Shown here piece after piece: positions 9,038 through 17,142 of a DNA stretch of 64,000 bases. Source of the stretch: Gammaproteobacteria bacterium (GTDB lineage: Bacteria; Pseudomonadota; Gammaproteobacteria; Pseudomonadales; Pseudomonadaceae); assembly GCA_018826895.1 (NCBI GenBank), contig JAHJYA010000094.1, positions 18,724 to 82,723 of the forward strand, in the 5' to 3' direction. The position numbers were made by a program, and so were the translations under genes. How positions within the stretch are numbered: the first letter of the stretch is position 1; every line of letters begins with the position of its first letter. Under the pieces are notes generated by a model, which had not been told where the DNA came from, made no database searches, and saw nothing but the letters and a program-made list of their open reading frames with translations.

Positions 9038-9685
9038 TTAGCCGTCGATCAGCGTTGCGCCGGGCTTCAGCGGTTGGCGCGTGTCGATATCGCAGCCATG
9101 GATCACCAGGCGAATGATGGTTTGGGTTGCGGCTTCGTAGTCGTCGTCACTCAGTGCAGTCTTGCCGGTGACGGTTGCGATCTGCCAGTCGAAGTCGGCA
9201 TAGGTTTGGGTCGCTGCCCAGATGCTGAACATCAGGTGATGCGGATCAACCGCTGCCATCAGGCCCTGGTCGATCCAGCCCTGGATGCAGGCGATATTGT
9301 GCCGCGCCTGGGCATTGAGCTGGTCGGCCTGCTCAGGGCTCAGGTGCGGCGCGCCGTGCATGATCTCGCTGGCGAACACCTTGGAGGCATAGGAGTGCTC
9401 GCGGGAGATGCGAATCTTCGAGCGGATATAGGCACGCAGCACCTCACCGGGCTGGCCAGGCTGGTTGAACGGCGCCGAGGCGGCCAGCAGCGGTTCGATG
9501 ATGCTTTCCAGCACCTCGCGATAGAGGTTTTCCTTGGACTTGAAGTAGTAGTAAACATTGGGCTTGGGTACGCCGGCCTTGGCAGCGATGTCGCTGGTTT
9601 TGCTGGCAGCGAAGCCCTTGTCAGCGAATTCTTCACTGGCTGCGCGCAGGATCAGTTCCCTGTTGCGCTCGCGAATACTGGTCAT
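9038..9685 (-). CDS. RutR-like TetR-family transcriptional regulator
   Basis: The 215-residue protein has an N-terminal TetR helix-turn-helix (about residues 10-55, motif TSDIAAKAGVPKPNVYYYFKSKENLY) and a ligand-binding domain that matches the E. coli RutR/YcdC pattern: SREHSYASKVFASEIMHGAP, GWIDQGLMAAVDPHHLMFSIWAATQTYADF and AVTG-like IATVTGK. RutR senses pyrimidines and controls both pyrimidine and purine breakdown genes. A palindrome of the RutR type (TGAC-N6-GTCA) lies upstream at 9792-9805; the same element occurs at the xdhA promoter and upstream of the NCS1 permease. Control of purine use by this regulator is therefore a specific prediction. The start at 9685 was preferred over 9733 because the longer N-terminus is not TetR-like. 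Confidence 0.85.
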   Translation of the reverse strand: MTSIRERNRELILRAASEEFADKGFAASKTSDIAAKAGVPKPNVYYYFKSKENLYREVLESIIEPLLAASAPFNQPGQPGEVLRAYIRSKIRISREHSYASKVFASEIMHGAPHLSPEQADQLNAQARHNIACIQGWIDQGLMAAVDPHHLMFSIWAATQTYADFDWQIATVTGKTALSDDDYEAATQTIIRLVIHGCDIDTRQPLKPGATLIDG

Positions 9686-9791
9686 AAGCCTCGATACATG
9701 GATGGCTGCCGCAGACGGCTGGCGGGGGCGCATGGTAGCACCGGCCTTTTGCGGCTCTCAAGCGCGCCAGTCGCGGCCTGCAGCGCGTACC

Positions 9792-9805
9792 TGACTTTTT
9801 GGTCA
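9792..9805. promoter_or_regulatory. Candidate operator TGAC-N6-GTCA upstream of the TetR gene
   Basis: The sequence TGACTTTTTGGTCA matches the core of the RutR operator (TTGACCANNTGGTCAA). It lies about 107 bp upstream of the TetR-family start codon, which fits autoregulation. Near-identical copies are found at 47611-47624 and 47634-47647. The rest of 9686-10137 shows no gene. Confidence 0.6.
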
Positions 9806-10137
9806 ACGGTCGATTTACGTGTGCCTAAGCACTGCCCGGATGAGGGGCTGCATGCCTGTAAGCGCGAATTCGGTCGCGAGATTTCCGACAGCCGAGTCAC
9901 CTACTGAACAGGTAACGAGTGCGTTTTTCGCGTACCTCTGAAGGGGCGTTCAGCGCTGCCCGACGACTGGTCGCTGCTCAGTCCTGGCGCGGGCTGTAGA
10001 GCCTCTTGGGCAATCGCTTGGCTGGTCTGCTGCAGGAAAAACCCTGAACCATCGGAAAACCCGGCCAGTCCATTTTCACGAGTGGCCGGTAACCCTGTTC
10101 CGGCGCCAACCTGTTAACTGCAGAGAGGAACGACGAG

Positions 10138-10587
10138 ATGGATAACAAGCATGCGATTTCGGTACTTAACGACCTGATCGAAACCAGCAAGGACGGCGAA
10201 AAAGGTTTCCATGAGTGCGCCGAAGATGTCAAAAACCCGCAACTCAAAACCCTGTTCAGCCAGCGTGCTCAGGAATGCGCTGCTGCTGCTCGTGAGCTGC
10301 AGGACCTGGTTCGCGGCCTGGGCGGCGACCCTGAAACCAGCTCAAGCGTAGCCGGTGCCCTGCATCGCCGCTGGGTTGATCTCAAGAGCATGGTTACTGG
10401 TAAAGACGACGAAGCCATTCTCAACGAGTGTGAGCGTGGTGAAGACGTAGCGCTCAAGGCCTACAAAGAAGCCATCACCAAGGAGCTGCCGCCGACCGCC
10501 CGTGTTGTGGTGGAAAAGCAACTGCAAGGTGTGCAGCGCAACCATGATCAGATCAAGTCGCTGCGTAACATCGCCCGCGCCAGCTGA
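10138..10587 (+). CDS. DUF2383 (PA2169-family) four-helix-bundle protein
   Basis: The 149-residue soluble, all-helical protein has acidic/His residues spaced as in ferritin-like bundles (KGFHECAEDV, CERGEDVALKAYKEAI, QRNHDQIKSLRN). It belongs to the family named for P. aeruginosa PA2169, which is of unknown function and often linked to stress or biofilm conditions. The start is preceded by AGAGGAA. A strong terminator follows at 10624-10660 and the gene stands alone. Confidence 0.85.
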   Translation: MDNKHAISVLNDLIETSKDGEKGFHECAEDVKNPQLKTLFSQRAQECAAAARELQDLVRGLGGDPETSSSVAGALHRRWVDLKSMVTGKDDEAILNECERGEDVALKAYKEAITKELPPTARVVVEKQLQGVQRNHDQIKSLRNIARAS

Positions 10588-10623
10588 TCAACCGGCGCCT
10601 GCGGGCGTCGGCACGGATTGACG

Positions 10624-10660
10624 AAAAGGGGGAAGGTGCCAGGCACCTTCCCCCTTTTTT
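10624..10660 (+). terminator. Rho-independent terminator
   Basis: A perfect 17-bp inverted repeat (arms 10624-10640 and 10642-10658, GGGGGAAGGTGCC/GGCACCTTCCCCC core) ends in a run of six T. It follows the DUF2383 gene and, being flanked by A and T runs, may also work for the convergent permease gene. Confidence 0.9.
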
Positions 10661-10693
10661 GTTAGCTGCATTCCGGGCTGTGTAGGAGGGGCT

Positions 10694-12166
10694 TTAGCCG
10701 CGAGTTTCCAGTGCCACCGGGACAATGGCCACAGCCTGTTTGCGCATCAGCAGGTAGTGCAGCACTGCGCCGAGCAGGGCGCCGAACAGCCAGGCATAAC
10801 CCGACAGGTCGCTCAGCGCCGGCACCCATACCGATGCCACGGAGAACACCGAGGCTACGGCAAAGGCGATCATTGCCTTGCGATTCCAGCCGCCATCGAA
10901 GTAGTAGGTCGAACCCGGTTCGGCGCTGAACAGGTCTTGCACGTTCAACTGCTGGCGGCGCACCAGGTAGTAGTCGGCGACGATGATGCCGTACAACGGC
11001 GCCAGTACCGCGCCCAGGGTGTCGACGAAGGCGGCAATGCCAACCTGGCTGATAAAGGCGACCCAGAGTGCGCCAATAAAGAAGGCAATCGCCGCGGTGA
11101 TAAACCCGCCGGTGCGTGCACTGATGCGCGCAGGCGCCAGGTTGGCGATGTCGTAGGCGGGCGGGATAAAGTTGGCGACCAGGTTGATGCCCACTGTGGC
11201 GGCGAAGAAGGTCAGCGCGGCAATAATGGTCAGGGTCAGGTTATCGACCCGGGCGACGATGTCGGTCGGGTTGGTCAGGGTTTCACCGAACACCACTACG
11301 GTGCCGGCGGTGATCACCAGGGCAATCAGAGAAAAGATTGCCAGACTGATCGGCAGGCCAAGGAAGTTACCCACGGTCATCTGCTTCTCATCCCGCACAA
11401 AGCGTGCGAAGTCGCCGTAGTTGATCACCACCGCGGCAAAGTAGGCGACCATGGTGCCAACCACGGCGGCAAATGCCGCGACCGGGCCGGCGGCGTAATC
11501 GCCGGTGCCGCGGAACAGGGTGCCCAGCTCGCCCAGCAGGCTGGGGCCGGCCTGGTACCAGATGATCAGCATCAGCGCGATCATCACCAGGTACACCAGC
11601 GGCCCGGCCCAGTTGAGAAAGCGGGTGATCCAGTCGATGCCGCGAATGAACAGCGCCACCTGAAACACGCAGACAATCACATAAGACAGCCAGCCGACTG
11701 CGGTCATGCCGAGGAAGCTCGCATCCGTCGTCGTGGTACCCAGTAGCGAGTTGATCAGCAACGCCAGCGCCGTGGAGGCGAAGTAGGTCTGCACGCCATA
11801 CCAGAAGATCGCCACGATGCCGCGTACCACGGCCGGGAAGTTCGCGCCGCGTACGCCCATGCTGGCGCGCGCCATCACCGGGAAGGGGATGCCGTACTTG
11901 ACGCTGGGTTTACCGGTCAGCTGCACCAGGCCCATGACGATAAAGCCCGCCAGCACGATCGCCGCCAGCACCGCCCAGCCGCTCAGGCCATAGGAAATAA
12001 ACAGGGTCGCGGCCAGGGTGTAGCCGAACAGGCTCTGAATATCGTTGGACCAGACATTGAAAATTTCAAACCAACCCCACTTGCGCTTGCCCGGTGGCAA
12101 GGGCGCTAGGTCAGCGTTGTGCAGGGATGGGTCGAGCTTGTGAATATGAAAATCATCGCTGGGCAT
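10694..12166 (-). CDS. NCS1-family nucleobase:cation symporter (candidate purine-related permease)
   Basis: The 490-residue protein has 12 predicted membrane helices and NCS1 hallmarks: FNVWSNDIQSLFGYTLAATLF near residue 36, GIPFPVMARASMGVRGANFPAVVRG near residue 96, and a C-terminal ADYYLVRRQQLN motif. NCS1 proteins import cytosine, uracil, hydantoins, allantoin or purines. The promoter region carries a GntR-type box (12286-12295) and a RutR-type palindrome (12365-12378), both also found at purine-breakdown genes in this window, so a purine or allantoin substrate is the best guess. ATG at 12166 follows AGGAGAG. The last codons (ETRG, stop) are written by a REP-like sequence that begins beyond the gene. 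Confidence 0.87.
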   Translation of the reverse strand: MPSDDFHIHKLDPSLHNADLAPLPPGKRKWGWFEIFNVWSNDIQSLFGYTLAATLFISYGLSGWAVLAAIVLAGFIVMGLVQLTGKPSVKYGIPFPVMARASMGVRGANFPAVVRGIVAIFWYGVQTYFASTALALLINSLLGTTTTDASFLGMTAVGWLSYVIVCVFQVALFIRGIDWITRFLNWAGPLVYLVMIALMLIIWYQAGPSLLGELGTLFRGTGDYAAGPVAAFAAVVGTMVAYFAAVVINYGDFARFVRDEKQMTVGNFLGLPISLAIFSLIALVITAGTVVVFGETLTNPTDIVARVDNLTLTIIAALTFFAATVGINLVANFIPPAYDIANLAPARISARTGGFITAAIAFFIGALWVAFISQVGIAAFVDTLGAVLAPLYGIIVADYYLVRRQQLNVQDLFSAEPGSTYYFDGGWNRKAMIAFAVASVFSVASVWVPALSDLSGYAWLFGALLGAVLHYLLMRKQAVAIVPVALETRG

Positions 12167-12285
12167 GGTGCTCTCCTTGATCTTGTTGTCAGGCCTGGCG
12201 GCCGGTATGAGGAGGTTGTATGCACAGACTGTTCCGCTTTTAGCATTCCAGTATGTGCAGGCTGCTACGCACTTTGTGCACTGTT

Positions 12286-12295
12286 TTGTACACAA
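12286..12295. promoter_or_regulatory. Candidate GntR operator TTGTACACAA
   Basis: The box is one base off the TTGTATACAA palindrome found at the puuE promoter. It lies about 120 bp upstream of the NCS1 permease start, just downstream of a possible -10 (TATAAA on the minus strand, 12303-12298). A weaker variant, TTGTCTACAA, lies at 12329-12338. Confidence 0.55.
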
Positions 12296-12364
12296 CTTTT
12301 ATAGCGCTGAATACCTGATTTGCAGCGATTGTCTACAAAACATGCTGCGATAGGCGCCAAAATC

Positions 12365-12378
12365 TGACTTGAAAGTCA
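12365..12378. promoter_or_regulatory. Candidate RutR-type operator TGAC-N6-GTCA
   Basis: TGACTTGAAAGTCA has the same half-sites and spacing as the palindromes at 9792 and 47611. It lies about 200 bp upstream of the NCS1 permease. The central six bases differ from the others. Confidence 0.45.
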
Positions 12379-12529
12379 AGTGGTGTTGCGCGTCGATGGT
12401 GCGCAGTGACCCGTAATAGAGCGTGGCGAGGCACGGGCTACGCAGCCTAGGGCTGTGTCGTTCGCGGCCGCACCGCCAGCTCAAGCACTGTCTTGAAAAA
12501 GGCTATGTCCCAATAGGCTGTTGCATATC

Positions 12530-12605
12530 TGTAGGAGCGAATTTATTCGCGAAATTCGCGGCACAATCGCGAATAAAGGCTAGGCGCCCCCTTCGCTCCC
12601 ACACA
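12530..12605. repeat. REP element pair
   Basis: CTGTAGGAGCGAATTTATTC is followed by TTCGCG and GCGAATAAA motifs, and the opposite end CGCTCCCACA closes the element. It is the clearest Pseudomonas-type REP copy in the window and lies between the hydroxyacid dehydrogenase stop and the permease promoter. Confidence 0.75.
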
Positions 12606-12663
12606 AGCCGATTTGAGGTTGCAACACGCAAAAAAGCGGGGCTAACCAACGGTTGGCGAGGAA

Positions 12664-13626
12664 TCAAGCGGAAGTGGGGGCGAGCAGACCGCAGGGTTTA
12701 CCCTGGTCGAAGGCCAGCAGATTGCTGAAGGCATCGCCAAAGTACAGTTCGTAGCCATGCCGTTCGACATAACCCAGGTGAGGCGTGCAGAGAATGCGCG
12801 GATGCTGCAGCAGCGGGTCAGCCGGATCGAGCAGCGGCTCCTGTTCGAATACATCCAGCGCGGCGAAGCCTGGGCGGCCAGTCTCCAGCGCTTGCAACAG
12901 TGCGCCGGGGGCAAGCAGCTCGGCGCGGCTGGTATTGACCAGCAGCGCGTCGGGCTTCATCTGTTGTAAGTCGCTCAGGCCAATGGCGTGGCGCGTGCTT
13001 TCGGCCAGGCGCAAGTGCAGGCTGATGATATCGGCTTCACTGAAAAATGCTTCGCGCGAAACCGCCGCACGGTGGCCGTCAGCCTCGGCGGCGCGACGTG
13101 AGGTTTCGCTACCCCAGACCAGTACCGGCATCTCGAAGGCCTGGGCGTAGCGCGCCAGGCGCTGGCCTATCTTGCCGTAACCCCAGATACCCAGGGTCTG
13201 GCCGCACAGGCGTTGACCCAGGTTGACTTGCCACTGCCCGGCATAGAGCGCGTCCATGGCCGGGCGCAGTTGCCGGCGCGCCATCAGCATCAGCGCCCAG
13301 GTCAGCTCCGCGGCGGCAATGGGCGAGCCGCGGCCCTCCAGCACGGCGATGCCCTGGCGCGCGCAGGCAGCCAGGTCCAGGTGCGGGCCAGCCTTGCCGG
13401 TCTGGCTGATCACCTTGAGCCGCGGCAAGCGTGCCAGCAGCGCGGCATCCAGGCGCGTGCGCTCACGGGTCAGCACCAGGGCATCGGCATCGGCAAAACG
13501 CTCGGCCAACACATCCGGGTCGTGCGGGATGTCGTGGTACAGGCTGACCTGATGGCCCTCCAACAGCTTGAAACACGTCAGGCTGCGAATGACCTGCTGG
13601 TAGTCGTCGGGTATCACAATATGCAT
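12664..13626 (-). CDS. D-2-hydroxyacid dehydrogenase family protein
   Basis: The 320-residue protein shows the two-domain fold of the NAD-dependent D-2-hydroxyacid dehydrogenases. The Rossmann motif GIWGYGKIGQRLA lies near residue 148. The active-site Arg is in NTSRAELL (about 236), the Glu in FEQEPLLD (about 265) and the His in TPHLGYVERHGYE (about 285). It should reduce or oxidise a small 2-keto/2-hydroxy acid in the cytosol; the substrate is not evident. The start ATG at 13626 has GGAGAC upstream. It is flanked by the REP pair at 12530 and a divergent histidine kinase gene. Confidence 0.85.
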   Translation of the reverse strand: MHIVIPDDYQQVIRSLTCFKLLEGHQVSLYHDIPHDPDVLAERFADADALVLTRERTRLDAALLARLPRLKVISQTGKAGPHLDLAACARQGIAVLEGRGSPIAAAELTWALMLMARRQLRPAMDALYAGQWQVNLGQRLCGQTLGIWGYGKIGQRLARYAQAFEMPVLVWGSETSRRAAEADGHRAAVSREAFFSEADIISLHLRLAESTRHAIGLSDLQQMKPDALLVNTSRAELLAPGALLQALETGRPGFAALDVFEQEPLLDPADPLLQHPRILCTPHLGYVERHGYELYFGDAFSNLLAFDQGKPCGLLAPTSA

Positions 13627-13853
13627 GGCTTTCTGTCTCCAGGTTCAACTCCCAAGCCTGGGCCGGGAGTGGGCAGTGGGTGGGGCGGGCATTGGGGGCG
13701 CTATCATTGATGGTGTGCTGGTATGGCTAGCCACACCTGCCACGCCCTGCCGTCGCAGCACGCTGATATAGCCGTACGTGCAACGGGTATTAGTGTTTTA
13801 CTCGATCATCGAGCCAGCGCATTGCACGGTTCACCTTTCAGGGTCGGCTTGCC

Positions 13854-14981
13854 ATGCGGTTATCGGGTTTCATCCTAGAGAACATCGAACCTATCGTGCA
13901 GGCGTGGGAAGATTTTGCGCGCACGCTGGCCACTCCAGGTGAGCCTCTCGACTCTGTCGCCTTGAGAGACCATGCCGAGTTGATGCTGCGGGCCATTGCT
14001 GCAGACCTCGCTACCGAGCAGTCCTCCCGCGAACAGATCGAAAAATCTCACGGCCAATCAGTCTCCGAAGACAATACTGCCGCGAAAACCCATGCCATCA
14101 CCCGACTGATGTCGGGCTTCACCATCGACCAACTGGTCGCGGAGTTTCGCGCGTTACGTTCAAGCGTGATCAACCACTGGATGAAGCAGGAGAGGGCGGG
14201 CGCGCCGACACAAGTGGAAGACATGATCCGCTTCAACGAGGCTATCGACCAAGCGCTGGCGGAATCCATTTCCAGCTATACCAAGGCCGTACAAGCCTCA
14301 CGCAATATCTTTCTGGGTATCCTCGGGCACGACCTGCGCACCCCGTTGAGCGCGATATTACTCGGCGCGGATGTGCTTTTGCGCACCAATGACCTGGGCG
14401 CGCGCCCCATCAAGATTGCCTCGCGCATCTATTCCAGCGTCAAGCGCGCCAGCCAGATAGTCGGAGACTTGCTGGACTTCACGCGTTCGCAAATCGGCCA
14501 TGGTATCCCGCTGAAAAAAGAGCAGATGGACATCCAGCCCGTCTGCGAGCGCATCGTCGAAGAGTCACGTACGGTGAACCCTGAAGCCGATATCCACCTG
14601 ACCTGTAGCGGCAGCGCGGTAGGTGATTTCGACGGCTCGCGGCTGGAGCAGGTGTTCTCCAACTTGATCGGCAATGCTATACAGCATGGCGCAGGCAGCG
14701 ACCCGGTGACCGTTACCCTGGACAGCCATGGCGGCATATTGCATTTCAGCGTGCACAACACCGGTAATCCCATCCCCGAAGACGTATTGCCGTTTATCTT
14801 CAACCCGATGGGGCGCTACTCGCCGGAAATGGCCACAGACAATGGTCCTTACTCAAGTTTAGGCCTCGGGCTATTTATCGTGTCGCAGATCGTCGAGTCC
14901 CATGGCGGCCGGGTTGAAGTCTCATCCCAGGCGGATAGCGGTACAAAGTTTGTGGTGCTCATACCCTTATACGCGTCTTGA
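13854..14981 (+). CDS. Orphan sensor histidine kinase with RsbRD-type N-terminus
   Basis: The 375-residue soluble protein has no membrane segment. Residues 1-150 resemble the RsbRD_N helical domain. Then comes a HisKA dimerisation domain with the phospho-acceptor His159 in GILGHDLRTPLSAI, and an HATPase domain with NLIGNAIQHG near residue 270 and SSLGLGLFIVSQIVESHGG near 335. No response regulator gene lies nearby, so its partner is elsewhere. The terminator at 15032-15072 follows. The 227-bp gap upstream (13627-13853) holds no other recognisable feature. Confidence 0.85.
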   Translation: MRLSGFILENIEPIVQAWEDFARTLATPGEPLDSVALRDHAELMLRAIAADLATEQSSREQIEKSHGQSVSEDNTAAKTHAITRLMSGFTIDQLVAEFRALRSSVINHWMKQERAGAPTQVEDMIRFNEAIDQALAESISSYTKAVQASRNIFLGILGHDLRTPLSAILLGADVLLRTNDLGARPIKIASRIYSSVKRASQIVGDLLDFTRSQIGHGIPLKKEQMDIQPVCERIVEESRTVNPEADIHLTCSGSAVGDFDGSRLEQVFSNLIGNAIQHGAGSDPVTVTLDSHGGILHFSVHNTGNPIPEDVLPFIFNPMGRYSPEMATDNGPYSSLGLGLFIVSQIVESHGGRVEVSSQADSGTKFVVLIPLYAS

Positions 14982-15031
14982 AGCCATTCCCATGGCCTGC
15001 AGGCACCGCGTCAGGGTGGATCAATAAAGCA

Positions 15032-15072
15032 AAGCCTGCGCGCAGCCTCTGAAATCCGCTGCGCGCAGGTTT
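15032..15072. terminator. Bidirectional terminator between the kinase and tctA
   Basis: The 15-bp arms (15032-15046 and 15058-15072, core CCTGCGCGCAGC) differ at one position and enclose an 11-nt loop. The element sits between two convergent genes. Confidence 0.8.
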
Positions 15073-15114
15073 CGCTTAGCTCGGTGAATCTACTTGTTGG
15101 CGTTGAGTGGGGGA

Positions 15115-16635
15115 TTAAACGCTGCTATCGGCCAGTGGACGAGTGCGGTTCTGACGTGTGCGCCAGGCCCGCCAGATTGGCAATGCAACCATCACCGCAA
15201 CCAGACCCCATACAGCCAGGGCAATTGGGCTCTGCCACAGAATACCCAGCTCACCATTGGACAATGACAAGGCGCGGCGCAGGTTTTCTTCCATCATGCC
15301 GCCGAGGATAAAGCCCAGCAGCACGGCCGACAGCGAGTAATCGAGCTTGCGCAGGATGTAGCCGCAAATGCCGATGCCAATCATCAGAAACAGGTCGAAC
15401 GTGGTGGAGTGCACCGCATAGACGCCGATGGAGGTGATGATCGCAATGGCCGGCACCAGCGCCCAGGTCGGCACCGAGAGGATGCGAGTGAATACCCGCA
15501 CCATGGGTACGTTCATGATAATCAGCATGACGTTGGCAACGAACAGCGAGGCGATCAGGCCCCAGACGATGTCGGGTTGGTTCTGGAACAGCATCGGCCC
15601 CGGCGTGATGTTGTACAGCGTGAGTGCACCGAGCATCACTGCGGTGGTGCCGGAGCCCGGTACGCCGAGGGTGAGCATCGGCACCATCGAGCCGCAGGCT
15701 GCCGCGCTGTTGGCCGTTTCCGGGGCCGCCAGGCCGCGCAGGTCGCCATCGCCGAAGCGATTGTCATGACGCGCCATGCGCTTTTCCGACATATAGGCCA
15801 CCGCACTGGCCAGCGTTGCCCCGGCACCCGGCAGCACACCGAGCACGAAACCAACCACGCCGCTGCGCAGGTTGGTCGCCAGCACAAAAGCGCCTTCCTT
15901 CACGTTGAACAGCATGCGCCCGGAGGCTTTCACGGCTTTCTGGCCATGGTGGGTGCGCTCGAGCAATACCAGTATTTCACTGACGCTGAACAAGCCCAGG
16001 ACCAGCACCACGAACTGGATGCCATCGGCCAGGCCCAGGCTGCCGAACGTGAACCGGTACACGCCACTGTTGGCATCAATACCGACGCAGGAGAGAAACA
16101 GGCCGATCATGGCCGCGATGGCGGTCTTCATCGGTTTGTTGTCAGCCATACCCGCCAGGCAGGTAATGGCGAACACCATCAGCACAAAATACTCGGCTGG
16201 GCCAAAGGCAACCGCCCATTGCGCGAGCAGCGGGGCAAATAGCACGACGCCAATAGTGGCGATGGTGCCGCCGATGAACGAGCTCCAGGCGGACAGCGAC
16301 AGGGCGACGCCAGCCTTGCCTTGGCGTGCCAGCGGATATCCATCCAGGGTGGTCATTACTGCCGAGGCTTCGCCAGGGATATTCAGCAGGATGGAGGAGA
16401 TACGGCCGCCGTATTCACACCCCAGGTACACCGCTGCCAGCAGGATCAGGGCCGTTTCCGGTGGCAGGCCAAGGGCAAAGGCGATGGGGATCAGCAGGGC
16501 TACACCGTTGACCGGACCCAGGCCCGGTAACAGGCCGACCACAGTGCCGATCAATGTGCCGCAGAAAGCGGTCAGCAAATTGTAGGGAGTTAGGGCGACG
16601 CCGAAGCCGATGCCCAGGTAGTGAAGGGTATCCAT
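15115..16635 (-). CDS. tctA: Tripartite tricarboxylate transporter, large permease subunit TctA
   Basis: The 506-residue protein has about 11-12 membrane helices and the TctA signatures GTVVGLLPGLGPVNGVALLIP near residue 28 and FVLGVLPGAGATLASAVAYMSEKR near residue 255. With TctB and the periplasmic binding protein TctC it imports tri- or dicarboxylates using an ion gradient. ATG at 16635 lies 1 nt after the tctB stop region, so the two are translated together. The N-terminal extension in the open frame is shadow sequence from tctB. Last gene of the operon. Confidence 0.93.
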   Translation of the reverse strand: MDTLHYLGIGFGVALTPYNLLTAFCGTLIGTVVGLLPGLGPVNGVALLIPIAFALGLPPETALILLAAVYLGCEYGGRISSILLNIPGEASAVMTTLDGYPLARQGKAGVALSLSAWSSFIGGTIATIGVVLFAPLLAQWAVAFGPAEYFVLMVFAITCLAGMADNKPMKTAIAAMIGLFLSCVGIDANSGVYRFTFGSLGLADGIQFVVLVLGLFSVSEILVLLERTHHGQKAVKASGRMLFNVKEGAFVLATNLRSGVVGFVLGVLPGAGATLASAVAYMSEKRMARHDNRFGDGDLRGLAAPETANSAAACGSMVPMLTLGVPGSGTTAVMLGALTLYNITPGPMLFQNQPDIVWGLIASLFVANVMLIIMNVPMVRVFTRILSVPTWALVPAIAIITSIGVYAVHSTTFDLFLMIGIGICGYILRKLDYSLSAVLLGFILGGMMEENLRRALSLSNGELGILWQSPIALAVWGLVAVMVALPIWRAWRTRQNRTRPLADSSV

Positions 16636-16636
16636 G

Positions 16637-17092
16637 TTAATTCTCCAGCGCGGCAATGGGGCCGAGGGGCAAGGGGACGTCCAAGCCGAAATCGAACAGC
16701 AGGTACAAGCCCACGGCGATGACGACACCACCGATCAGGCTTTGCCAGGTGCTGGCGCCGTACAGGCGAGCCATGGCAACGGCGAACAGCACGCTGCTGG
16801 GGATGAAGCCAAGCCATTCAAAAGCCGTGGCGTATAGCAGTAGGGCGGCTACACAGAGCGCGATTTTGCGCCCGACATGGCGGTCCAGGGCCGGTTCTGC
16901 CTGAGCGTGCTGCCCAGTCGAGGGGCGGATGAGCTGGTACAGCACGGCGCAGCCGATCAGCGCCAGCAGCAACAGTGGGAAGGCGCGTGGCCCTACAGGT
17001 TCGTAAGCAAAAGGGGCTTGATAGGCCCAGCCTACAATTACCAGGGCGAGGCATAGCAGCAGGGCGCACCCTGCAAACAGACGATCATGCAT
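16637..17092 (-). CDS. tctB: Tripartite tricarboxylate transporter, small permease subunit TctB
   Basis: The 151-residue protein has four hydrophobic segments and the family feature YEPVGPRAFPLLLLALIG near residue 30. TctB is the small membrane partner of TctA. It sits between tctC (50 bp upstream) and tctA (1 nt downstream) in the same operon. Confidence 0.9.
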   Translation of the reverse strand: MHDRLFAGCALLLCLALVIVGWAYQAPFAYEPVGPRAFPLLLLALIGCAVLYQLIRPSTGQHAQAEPALDRHVGRKIALCVAALLLYATAFEWLGFIPSSVLFAVAMARLYGASTWQSLIGGVVIAVGLYLLFDFGLDVPLPLGPIAALEN

Positions 17093-17142
17093 GAGAGGCT
17101 CCAGCGGCGAAGCCCAGACAGGCTTCGCCCAGCAAAGGCGGA

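Noticed and set aside
12422..12663. Possible small gene in the gap before the hydroxyacid dehydrogenase
   Set aside because: The open frames there are made of REP sequence and lack start signals.
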